Made by a program: the position numbers and the translations under genes. Below, one piece after another: positions 1-6,688 of a stretch of 64,000 nucleotides of DNA. The DNA is taken from assembly GCF_900095265.1 (NCBI RefSeq), contig NZ_LT607651.1:265528-329527 (forward strand), given 5' to 3'. The notes under the pieces were generated by a model. The model ran no database searches and had not been told where the DNA came from. It saw only the letters and a program-made list of their open reading frames with translations. The stretch comes from Janthinobacterium sp. UMAB-56. Its GTDB lineage: Bacteria; Pseudomonadota; Gammaproteobacteria; Burkholderiales; Burkholderiaceae_D. Each line of letters starts with the position of its first letter. Within the stretch, counting starts at the first letter, position 1.

Positions 1-593
1 CCGATCAGGACAGGATCGACCTTGACTTCGCTGATCTTGGCGCCACCGGCCAGTACGTCGCTGCGGATCTGCACTTTCTTGATGTCGAAGTTCAAGGACC
101 AGTTTTTGTCCAGCTTGTAGTCAACACCGGCTTGCAGCGAGTAACCCCAGCTATCATGCTCGAGGCGGCCGGCGCCGTTCAGCAATTTCACGTCGGAGAT
201 ATTCGTGTAGTTGATGCCTGCACCCACGTAAGGGCTGAACTGTTTTTCAGGCATGAAGTGGTATTGCAGCGACAGCGTCGGTGGCAAATGCTTGAACGTG
301 CCGATCTTCGTACCGGACAAGGTGACGTCATGCTTTTGCGGGTATGTCAGGATCAGCTCGGCAGCGATATTCGGGGTGAAGAAGTACGAAATATCGATTT
401 CAGGAATCGTCTTGCTGCTGACGTGAATCAAGTCGGATGCGCCGACGCCACCCACAGGAGCAGATTTGTTGGCCGGATCGAGATGCACGGCGCGCGCACG
501 GACCAGCCATGGGCTTTCCTGTGCCATGGCATTGCCGGCGAATGTGCCGATGGCGGCCAGGACGATTGCTGCTGCAGTTGCGGACGTTTTCAT
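1..593 (-). CDS. ompW: OmpW family outer membrane protein (C-terminus beyond window edge)
   Basis: Eight-stranded outer-membrane beta-barrel of the OmpW family, thought to form a narrow hydrophobic channel. The reading frame begins at the ATG complement at 591-593 with an N-terminal signal peptide ending in a GNAMAQ-type cleavage site, followed by the family hallmark of mature residues running into SPWLVRARAVHL and later YFFTPNIAAEL and SPYVGAGINYT. About 197 codons are present and the last strands run off the left edge. A perfect FNR-type palindrome lies about 70 bases upstream of the start, which fits the oxygen-dependent control known for ompW in enterobacteria. Identification is secure; substrate is unknown. 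Confidence 0.9.
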   Translation of the reverse strand, partial: MKTSATAAAIVLAAIGTFAGNAMAQESPWLVRARAVHLDPANKSAPVGGVGASDLIHVSSKTIPEIDISYFFTPNIAAELILTYPQKHDVTLSGTKIGTFKHLPPTLSLQYHFMPEKQFSPYVGAGINYTNISDVKLLNGAGRLEHDSWGYSLQAGVDYKLDKNWSLNFDIKKVQIRSDVLAGGAKISEVKVDPVLI

Positions 594-630
594 TCTAGTT
601 CCCTCTTTTTGTTGTTAAGTAACGCTGCGA

Positions 631-636
631 AGTCTA
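631..636 (-). promoter_or_regulatory. Candidate -10 hexamer of ompW
   Basis: TAGACT on the minus strand matches four of six bases of the sigma-70 -10 consensus. If transcription starts near 624, the FNR-type palindrome is centred at about -41.5, the standard position for class II activation by FNR. The hexamer alone is weak evidence; the spacing is what supports it. Confidence 0.4.
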
Positions 637-658
637 AGAGTGCAGTGCAACAAAAACT

Positions 659-672
659 TTGATCCACATCAA
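659..672. promoter_or_regulatory. FNR/Anr-type binding site upstream of ompW
   Basis: TTGATCCACATCAA is a perfect match to the FNR consensus TTGAT-N4-ATCAA. It lies about 72 bases upstream of the ompW start codon. FNR-family control of ompW is established in enterobacteria; that it holds here is inferred from the site. Confidence 0.7.
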
Positions 673-893
673 ATAGTGCTAGATGGCATCACCAGAGGGA
701 TTTTTTCCTTTGCCCAGGTCAAAAAAAATGCGGCGTTGCAGCGAGAGCATGCACTGCACGCCGCCAGGCAGGCTGGCGGCGAAGCGGCTGCGCAATGCTC
801 ACACAAGTTGCCCGCCACGCAATCGCCACTTGTGCCGATGTCAGTCGATTGCCGCCTGCCCGCACAGCATACTAAGCCTACTTCTCACATGAG

Positions 894-912
894 AATGGTA
901 ATGATTATCATT
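894..912. promoter_or_regulatory. Fur box in front of the fur-family gene
   Basis: AATGGTAATGATTATCATT contains the palindromic core AATGATTATCATT and resembles the 19-base Fur consensus built from repeated ATAAT/ATGAT units. It lies just upstream of the TATAAT hexamer at 918-923, where bound repressor would block RNA polymerase, suggesting autoregulation. Confidence 0.7.
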
Positions 913-917
913 TGCGA

Positions 918-923
918 TATAAT
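918..923 (+). promoter_or_regulatory. -10 hexamer of fur
   Basis: A perfect TATAAT lies 42 bases before the chosen fur start codon. No convincing -35 hexamer is seen at 16-18 bases upstream; that space is occupied by the Fur box. Confidence 0.55.
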
Positions 924-964
924 GTATAAACTCGCTAGGCGACGACAACAAAGGAATGGGAGAC

Positions 965-1402
965 ATGGATATATTGAGGGAACTGCGTGAGTCGGGCTTG
1001 AAAGTAACCATCCCCCGCTTGCGGATTCTGCAGCTGTTTCAAGAGGGCACGATCAAGCACCTGAGTGCGGACGATGTCTACAAACTCTTGCTGGCCGAAA
1101 AGATCGATGTGGGTCTGGCCACCATCTACCGCGTGCTGATGCAGTTTGCCGAAGCGGGCATTTTGTTTCGCCGGCATTTCGAATCGGGCCACGCCGTCTT
1201 CGAACTGAATGAAGGCCAGCACCACGACCACCTGGTCTGCACGGGTTGCGGCAAGGTCGATGAATTCGTCGATGAAGGCATCGAACTGCGTCAGAACGAG
1301 ATCGCCGCCGAGCGGGGCTTCGTGCTGCACGAGCACGCCCTGTCGCTGTACGGCACCTGCGCCGAGTGCACGGCGAAGAAAATTCCGCCGCGCCGGGCCT
1401 GA
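965..1402 (+). CDS. fur: Fur family ferric uptake regulator
   Basis: Metal-responsive repressor that binds Fe(II) and represses iron-uptake genes. Residues 1-80 form the winged helix (GLKVTIPRLRIL, then DVYKLL and GLATIYRVLMQF), and the C-terminal half carries the HHDH metal-binding stretch and the structural CxGC and CAEC cysteine pairs. At 145 residues it has the normal length. I chose the ATG at 965 over the one at 956 because AAGGA at 951-955 is nine bases before 965 but touches 956, and because known Fur proteins begin only a few residues before the GLKVT segment. Its own Fur box and the one before the TonB receptor at 18.4 kb suggest it controls both. A paralogue such as Zur or PerR is less likely given those sites. 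Confidence 0.88.
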   Translation: MDILRELRESGLKVTIPRLRILQLFQEGTIKHLSADDVYKLLLAEKIDVGLATIYRVLMQFAEAGILFRRHFESGHAVFELNEGQHHDHLVCTGCGKVDEFVDEGIELRQNEIAAERGFVLHEHALSLYGTCAECTAKKIPPRRA

Positions 1403-1470
1403 AGGCGCTTGGGGCGCCTGGCGCCACTGCCTTGGGGTAAGATTCGCTCCAGCCTCAGAAAGGATCAGCC

Positions 1471-1836
1471 ATGTACATCGGAGAAATCGCCCGCCTGGCG
1501 GGCACCTCGCCCAAGGCCTTGCGCCACTATGAAGCGCTGGGCTTGCTGGGCGACGTGCGCCGCTCCGGCGCCTACCGCGTCTACACGCAGCAAGACCTGG
1601 CGCAAGTCAAACTCATACGCCAGGCGCAGGCGCTGGGCTTCCGCCTGGCCGAACTGCTGCCCGTCCTGGCCGGCGATGATACCGACTGGGCAGCCCTGTC
1701 GCAGCACATCGCCACCAAGCGCGCGCAGGTGCAGCTGGATATCGCCCGCCTGCGCCAGCTCGACGCGCAACTGGCTGACATCGACACGGAAATTCTCGAC
1801 TGCCTGGCGCGCCAGCACCTGCAAGCGGCCGCCTGA
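1471..1836 (+). CDS. MerR family transcriptional regulator
   Basis: DNA-binding regulator of 121 residues. The N-terminal MerR winged helix is clear (YIGEIARLAGTSPKALRHYE, then GAYRVY), followed by a coiled-coil dimerisation helix around residues 75-110. There is no cysteine-rich metal-binding loop, so a small-molecule or redox effector is more likely than a metal. AAAGGA lies just before the ATG. It stands 84 bases before a flavodoxin-fold oxidoreductase on the same strand, which may be its target. The effector cannot be read from the sequence. Confidence 0.85.
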   Translation: MYIGEIARLAGTSPKALRHYEALGLLGDVRRSGAYRVYTQQDLAQVKLIRQAQALGFRLAELLPVLAGDDTDWAALSQHIATKRAQVQLDIARLRQLDAQLADIDTEILDCLARQHLQAAA

Positions 1837-1920
1837 ACCTGTCGCCTCACGCCGCACTTGACTCTGCCACTAGGGGCAGGCTTTAGCATGCAAGCTCTTC
1901 TTTAACGGACAGCCCGCATC

Positions 1921-2511
1921 ATGAGCAAGACGATACCCAAGCGCATTTTAATTCTTCTCGGCCACCCGTCGAGCGACAGCTTTTGCGCCGCCCTGGCCGA
2001 GACTTATGCCGCTGCGGCCCGCAGCGCAGGCCACGCCGTGCGTGAGCTGCGCCTCGGCCAGCTGGACTTCGATCCCATCCTGCACGAAGGCTACCGCCAA
2101 GTGCAGCCACTGGAAGCGGACTTGCTGGCGGCCCAGGAAGCCATCCGCTGGGCCGAACACCTGGTGTTTGCCTACCCCATCTGGTGGGGCGGCGCGCCGG
2201 CCCTGCTGAAGGGCTTTGTCGACCGCGTCTTCCTGCCCGGCTACGCCTTCAAGTACCGCCCCGGCAAGGCTTTCCCCGCGCAACTGCTGAAGGGCCGCGC
2301 GGCGCAGCTGCTGGTCACGATGGACACGCCACCGTGGTATTTCCGCTGGGTCTACCACATGCCCGGCATCCACCAGCTGCGCAAGACGACCCTGGAATTT
2401 TGCGGCATCAAGCCCGTCAGGGTGGCCAGCTTCGGCCCCATCTTGCATTCCACCGTAGCGCAGCGCGCGCGCTGGCTGGCGCAGGCAGAGGCGCTGGCCC
2501 GACGCCTGTGA
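1921..2511 (+). CDS. NAD(P)H-dependent flavodoxin-fold oxidoreductase
   Basis: Member of the NAD(P)H:quinone reductase / flavodoxin-2 family, probably an FMN- or FAD-dependent two-electron reductase of quinones or other electrophiles in the cytoplasm. The phosphate-binding N-terminus (ILILLGHPSSDSF), the FAYPIWWGGAPALLKGFVDR flavin loop and the GYAF segment after it are all present in 196 residues, the normal length. It is probably co-transcribed with the MerR gene upstream. The true substrate is unknown; family members act on quinones, azo dyes or are ancillary subunits of K+ efflux systems, but no kef gene is nearby. Confidence 0.85.
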   Translation: MSKTIPKRILILLGHPSSDSFCAALAETYAAAARSAGHAVRELRLGQLDFDPILHEGYRQVQPLEADLLAAQEAIRWAEHLVFAYPIWWGGAPALLKGFVDRVFLPGYAFKYRPGKAFPAQLLKGRAAQLLVTMDTPPWYFRWVYHMPGIHQLRKTTLEFCGIKPVRVASFGPILHSTVAQRARWLAQAEALARRL

Positions 2512-2552
2512 GCCCGGCAACAGCTTGCCATGCAGCCATCTTGCATACGGTT

Positions 2553-2582
2553 TTGACAAGCAGGTAATCAAGCCGTCATATT
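2553..2582 (+). promoter_or_regulatory. Sigma-70-type promoter of the sia-like operon
   Basis: TTGACA at 2553-2558 (perfect -35) and CATATT at 2577-2582 (four of six) are 18 bases apart. They sit about 90 bases before the chosen start of the phosphatase gene and lie outside the upstream gene. Confidence 0.5.
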
Positions 2583-2670
2583 CAAAGGCTACCATGATGA
2601 TATTGCCTGTTTGTCAGTCGCCTTGCCGTGGCGACAACAAGGGTCCGATCGTCATGTAAAGGTAGCCGCT

Positions 2671-3903
2671 GTGGAGTTCAACGCTTCTCGATTGCATCTT
2701 CCCCGTTATCGCACGTCCGTGGCGTTCGATCTGTGCATCCCCACGGAATCAGTGCAGGCCGACGCCAGCAATTTTGCCGTGCTGGAACTGTTCACGGAAC
2801 GGCGCGACATGATGAGCCTGCCCGTCACGGAGCAGCAGAAACCCATCGGCTTGATCAGCCGCAACATCTTCATGTCGCAGATGTCCAAGCCCTTTTATCA
2901 CGAGGTGTACGGCAAGAAGAGTTGCATCGCCTTCATGGACAAGGAACCGCTGATCGTCGATGGCGCCACGAGTATCGAAGACCTCACTTTTCGCGCCGTC
3001 GAAGCGGGCGAAAAGGCCCTGGCCGACGGCTTCATCATCACTGACGATGGCGCCCTGGCCGGCGTGGGCTTCGGCTTGCAACTGATGAACGTGGTAGCGA
3101 CCATGCAGGCGGAAAAAAACCGCCAGATCATGCACAGCATCGATTACGCCAGCGTGATCCAGCGCGCGCTGCTGCGCACCTGCGATGCGGAATTGCGCGC
3201 CACCCTGCCCGACGCCCACCTGGAATGGCAGCCGCGCGACGTGGTTGGCGGCGATTTTTACTTCTTCGAGCGCCACGCAGGCGGCTGGTTCGCCGCCATC
3301 GCCGACTGCACCGGCCATGGCGTGCCGGGCGCCTTCATGACCCTGATCGCCTCGTCGGCCCTGAGCCAGGCCCTGCGCGAGCTGGGGCCACACGATCCAG
3401 CCGCCCTGATCGGCGCCGTCAGCCGCGCCATCAAGACCTTGCTTGGCCAGGACGGCGCCGGCGAGGCCACCGGCCACGCCGGCTCGAACGACGGCATGGA
3501 TTGCGCCTTCCTGTGCTATGACACGGCCAGCGCCAGCCTGTGTTTCGCGGGGGCGAAACTGGCGCTGCACGTGGTCGCACCGGGCGACGATAGCGTGCGC
3601 GCCATCGACGGTGCGCGCATGGGCGTCGGTTATGTGGACACACCGGCCGACTATTGCTGGCACAACGAGACGCTGGCCATACCCGCCGGCAGCCTGCTGT
3701 TCCTCACCACCGACGGCTTGCTCGACCAGATCGGCGGCGCGCGCGACATCGCCTACGGCAAGCGGCGCATGCGCGAGCAGTTGCTGGCGCAGCGCGACGC
3801 ATCCGCCGGCGACGTGGCGGCGGCACTGCTGCAGGACAGCGCCGCATGGCAAGGCAAGCAGCCGCGCCGCGACGACCTGACCTTTTTCTGTTTCCGCCTG
3901 TAG
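2671..3903 (+). CDS. siaA: SiaA-like PP2C/SpoIIE phosphatase with N-terminal CBS-like sensor
   Basis: Serine/threonine phosphatase expected to dephosphorylate the SiaC-like protein encoded two genes downstream. From the GTG start at 2671 (AAAGG eight bases before) the protein has 410 residues. Residues about 10-145 resemble a CBS pair of the kind found before GGDEF and SpoIIE domains (PIGLISR, DKEPLIVDG, DGFIITDDG); residues about 170-410 are a PP2C/SpoIIE domain with VVGGDFY, ADCTGHGVPGAF, FLTTDGLLDQIGG and RRDDLTF, which keep the metal-binding aspartates. Pseudomonas SiaA instead has a membrane-anchored periplasmic sensor with HAMP; no membrane helix is visible here. A TTG at 2611 is an alternative start. 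The symbol follows homology of the operon as a whole. Confidence 0.75.
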   Translation: MEFNASRLHLPRYRTSVAFDLCIPTESVQADASNFAVLELFTERRDMMSLPVTEQQKPIGLISRNIFMSQMSKPFYHEVYGKKSCIAFMDKEPLIVDGATSIEDLTFRAVEAGEKALADGFIITDDGALAGVGFGLQLMNVVATMQAEKNRQIMHSIDYASVIQRALLRTCDAELRATLPDAHLEWQPRDVVGGDFYFFERHAGGWFAAIADCTGHGVPGAFMTLIASSALSQALRELGPHDPAALIGAVSRAIKTLLGQDGAGEATGHAGSNDGMDCAFLCYDTASASLCFAGAKLALHVVAPGDDSVRAIDGARMGVGYVDTPADYCWHNETLAIPAGSLLFLTTDGLLDQIGGARDIAYGKRRMREQLLAQRDASAGDVAAALLQDSAAWQGKQPRRDDLTFFCFRL

Positions 3904-3967
3904 TCGGGCGCCATCGAGCCACCTTATCAACCAGAAACCGGGTCACCGGCTAGCCAGGAGCACGGAC

Positions 3968-4525
3968 GTGCTGTACGAAGAATTCAACGAGTTTTGGGAT
4001 GTGGCGCGCAAGCGCAACATCATTTTTTTTTACGTGGGCTATTTCTCGCAGCACGTGGTCAACGCCATTTCCGAAACCATCAAGGCGCGCCTCGATACGG
4101 CCGGCGCGGCCGGGCCCACGCGGCGGCGCATCTTTTCCTCGTTCATCGAGATGTCGCAAAACATCATGCATTATTCCGCCGACAGCCTGACGCCCGATGC
4201 GCAGCTGGACCAGCAGATGCGGCGCGGCTCGTTTTGCATCGGCACGCGCGGCGACAGCTTTTTTCTCCTGTGCGCCAACCCCGTCTCGACGGACAACGTG
4301 GCGCAGATCCGCGCCCGCCTGGAGCCGCTGCACACAATGACGATGGAAGAGATCCGCCTGGCATATAAAAGGGCCCTGCGCGAGGAGGCACCGGCCGACA
4401 GCAAAGGCGCGGGCCTGGGTTTTCTCACCATGGCGCGCGACGCCAGCGAGCCGCTGGAATTCGAATTCGTCCAGGACCCTCAGGAGCCGGGCCACACCAT
4501 CTTCTGCATCAAAGCCATCATTTGA
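3968..4525 (+). CDS. siaB: SiaB-like protein kinase (DUF6272 family)
   Basis: Likely the kinase that phosphorylates the SiaC-like partner. It starts at GTG 3968 behind a good AGGAG. The protein of 185 residues shows the degenerate GHKL/HATPase-type features of the SiaB family: IEMSQNIMHYS as an N-box-like helix (about residues 60-70) and KGAGLGFLTMAR as the glycine-rich G-box-like loop (about residues 145-156). It sits second in a four-gene operon with a phosphatase, a DUF1987 protein and a diguanylate cyclase, the arrangement of siaABCD in Pseudomonas. The kinase role is inferred from that family. Confidence 0.75.
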   Translation: MLYEEFNEFWDVARKRNIIFFYVGYFSQHVVNAISETIKARLDTAGAAGPTRRRIFSSFIEMSQNIMHYSADSLTPDAQLDQQMRRGSFCIGTRGDSFFLLCANPVSTDNVAQIRARLEPLHTMTMEEIRLAYKRALREEAPADSKGAGLGFLTMARDASEPLEFEFVQDPQEPGHTIFCIKAII

Positions 4526-4547
4526 AAGAGCCGACTCAGGAAAGCAT

Positions 4548-4946
4548 ATGCAATTACCGTCACCACTGTTCATCGCCGCGACCCCGAGCTCGCCCGAAAT
4601 CGACTTCCGTTTCGAGCAGCACACCCTGTCGATCAAGGGCGAGTCGTATCCGGAAAACGCGGCCGCCTTCTATGGCCCGCTGATCGCCGCCGTGCGCGCC
4701 TACCTGGATGGCTGCCGCGAAAGCACCATCACCGTCAACGTCTCGCTGGCCTACTTCAACAGCTCCAGCACGAAGATGCTGTTTACCCTGTTCGACGCGC
4801 TGAACCAGGCGGCCGTGGAGGGCAATCAGGTGCGCCTGAACTGGTATCACGACGAAGACGACGACACCATCCTGGAGTTCGGCCAGGAGCTGCAGCAGGA
4901 CTTTACGGCGCTGGACTTCCACGATCATCCCGTGCAGGGCAACTAG
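4548..4946 (+). CDS. siaC: SiaC-like partner-switch protein (DUF1987)
   Basis: Small regulator of 132 residues matching the SiaC family, which in Pseudomonas binds and activates the diguanylate cyclase SiaD when unphosphorylated. The diagnostic segment is AYFNSSSTKMLFTLFDAL at residues about 68-85, an STAS-like turn whose Ser/Thr cluster (72-75) corresponds to the region of the known phosphorylation site. A GESYPENAAAFYGPL segment near residue 31 is also typical of the family. It lies 22 bases after the kinase gene and three bases before the cyclase gene, so stoichiometric co-expression is likely. Confidence 0.8.
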   Translation: MQLPSPLFIAATPSSPEIDFRFEQHTLSIKGESYPENAAAFYGPLIAAVRAYLDGCRESTITVNVSLAYFNSSSTKMLFTLFDALNQAAVEGNQVRLNWYHDEDDDTILEFGQELQQDFTALDFHDHPVQGN

Positions 4947-4949
4947 GCC

Positions 4950-5690
4950 ATGCGTGCCGCCATCTCCGAGGCAGGACTGGAACCCGACCTGTTCACCGTG
5001 GAAGCGGCGGCGCTGGCCGCCGCGCGCCGCATGCACGCCGATATTCACGCCAGCGGCGAGGCGCAGCGCCGCGTGCTCGGTGAACTGATCAATCACTACG
5101 AGCGGCTGATGCGCGAGACGCGGCGCCTGATTGGCCGCAGCGACCGCGCCGAGCGCGACATGCATTTGCTGAACCGTCAGTTGCAAACCCTGGCCGGCCA
5201 GCTCGAATACCGCGCCACGCACGACCCGTTGACGGGCGCCCTGAACCGCGGCGCCGTGATCGACCACGCCTCGCGCTGCCTGGCACAGGGCGACATGGCC
5301 CTGATCGTGCTCGATATCGACTTGTTCAAGCAGGTCAACGACGACTTCGGCCACCCGGCCGGCGACGGCGTGATCCAGGCCGTGGTGGACTGCCTGAAAG
5401 GACTGCTGGGACAGGAGACGGCCATCGGCCGGGTCGGCGGCGAAGAGTTTTCCGTGGTCTGGCCCACCTCCTCGCGCGACGACGCGGCAACAGTGGCGCA
5501 GCGCATCTGCGACAGCGTCGGCCGCCAGCGCCACGCGGCGCCCATCACGCGCGCCATCACCGTCAGCGTGGGCCTGAGCTGGAACCGCGCCGGCACGGCC
5601 TTCGAAACGGCCTACAGCCATGCGGACCAGGCCCTGTATCAGGCCAAGCGCGAAGGCCGCAACTGCGTGCGCCAGTGGCTGGAAAGTTGA
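4950..5690 (+). CDS. siaD: SiaD-like diguanylate cyclase (GGDEF domain)
   Basis: Makes cyclic di-GMP from two GTP. The first 85 residues are a helical, probably coiled-coil, N-terminus like that through which SiaC controls SiaD. The GGDEF domain follows with DPLTGALNR, DIDLFKQVNDDFGH and the active-site signature RVGGEEF, so the enzyme should be active. I see no RxxD inhibitory site five residues before the signature, so feedback inhibition by product may be absent. There is no membrane segment. It is the last gene of the sia-like operon and converges with the next gene, only 14 bases away. Confidence 0.82.
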   Translation: MRAAISEAGLEPDLFTVEAAALAAARRMHADIHASGEAQRRVLGELINHYERLMRETRRLIGRSDRAERDMHLLNRQLQTLAGQLEYRATHDPLTGALNRGAVIDHASRCLAQGDMALIVLDIDLFKQVNDDFGHPAGDGVIQAVVDCLKGLLGQETAIGRVGGEEFSVVWPTSSRDDAATVAQRICDSVGRQRHAAPITRAITVSVGLSWNRAGTAFETAYSHADQALYQAKREGRNCVRQWLES

Positions 5691-5704
5691 TTCAGCTCAG
5701 CGAA

Positions 5705-6418
5705 TCAGCGCAGCTGTTCGCGCGCCATGCTCCCATCGCGGCGCATGGCCGTCGCCGCCCGCTGCATGGCCGCCGCCTGCACCTCGGGCATTTGCCTGTT
5801 GCAGGCGAGGTAAGTCTGCACCCGGTTGAAGGTCAGCAGCGGCACCACCTTGCCCTCCCACTCCTTGCCGACAAACGGCTTGCTGCCCACCGCCTGGCCC
5901 ACGGCCCACAGATCGATGCGCCCGAGCAGCAGCTTTTGCGGGTTGAGCCACTCTTGCGTCACGGGCGCCACGCTCAAGCCGCGCTGGCGCAGATAGTCGT
6001 CGCGCGCGTCGCCCAGCACCGTGCCGATCACCAGGCCGCGCGCATCGGCCAGCGTGTGCAGGGCCAGGTGCCGCTCGGCCAGACCGTAGAGTATCCATTC
6101 CGCTTCGTTGAGGGGTCCGATCCAGCGAAATTGCGCTTCGCGCTCTTGCGTGCGGCTGGTGGAAAAGATGCAGGTATCACGCTCGCGCAGCGCCTGCGCG
6201 TATGCGCGCTTCCACGGCAGCAATTCGATACTGTAGGAAAGACCGGCGCGTGCCATGATCTCGCGCACCTTGAGCGTTTCACGCCCGACCACGACATTGC
6301 CTTCCATCATGCTCGACGGCGGCAAATGCTCACCGACGATACGCACGTCTGCCGCTGAGGCCAGCGCCGGCGTCAGCAGCGCCGCTGCCAGCATCCGTGC
6401 CATGCTTGCTTGTTTCAT
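5705..6418 (-). CDS. Periplasmic substrate-binding protein of the SBP_bac_3 type
   Basis: Exported protein of 237 residues with a signal peptide (about 22 residues, ending ALASA) and a fold resembling the amino-acid-binding components of ABC transporters. Recognisable parts are ADVRIVGEHLPP at the mature start, LPWKRAYAQALRERDTCIF and the later GLVIGTVLGDARDDYL. Members with this WKRA segment are often orphan solute-binding proteins whose transporter is unknown. No permease or ATPase gene is adjacent. It converges with the sia-like operon. The ligand cannot be predicted. Confidence 0.72.
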   Translation of the reverse strand: MKQASMARMLAAALLTPALASAADVRIVGEHLPPSSMMEGNVVVGRETLKVREIMARAGLSYSIELLPWKRAYAQALRERDTCIFSTSRTQEREAQFRWIGPLNEAEWILYGLAERHLALHTLADARGLVIGTVLGDARDDYLRQRGLSVAPVTQEWLNPQKLLLGRIDLWAVGQAVGSKPFVGKEWEGKVVPLLTFNRVQTYLACNRQMPEVQAAAMQRAATAMRRDGSMAREQLR

Positions 6419-6580
6419 GCTTGCTTTCTTCTGCTACAGGGGATTCAGGCCGATGTTACCATCGGCTCACCCTGGCATCGTCGGCATATGCGCAATTCAA
6501 GCCACTATTTTTCGCAGCGTGGCAACAAGCCAACGCCGCAAGAGCGGCATATCTGAGGGCGAGGCTGGGGGAAAAGTAAC

Positions 6581-6676
6581 TGGCGGAAAACAGTAGGAGT
6601 CGAACCTACGGGAGAACGGCTGACGCCCTCCACCGGGTTTGAAGCCCGGCCACATCACCGGATGAGTGTGCTTTCC
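6581..6676 (-). tRNA. selC: tRNA-Sec (anticodon UCA)
   Basis: Selenocysteine-inserting tRNA of 96 nucleotides including an encoded CCA. It has the unusual eight-base acceptor stem (GGAAAGCA paired with TGTTTTCC), a long variable arm, a GTTCGACTC T-loop, and the anticodon TCA at 6640-6642 in the loop CTTCAAA. It lies 12 bases after the selB stop codon on the same strand, so it is probably cut from the end of the sel operon transcript. It reads the UGA codon in fdnG at 15329-15331. Confidence 0.96.
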
Positions 6677-6688
6677 GCGGTGCCTGAG

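Larger units (their letters stand above)
594..964. other. Divergent regulatory region between ompW and fur
   Basis: This 371-base spacer separates two divergent genes and contains no credible coding sequence. It holds the FNR-type site next to ompW and the Fur box plus a TATAAT hexamer next to fur. Roughly 200 bases between these two sites show nothing I can assign. Confidence 0.6.
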
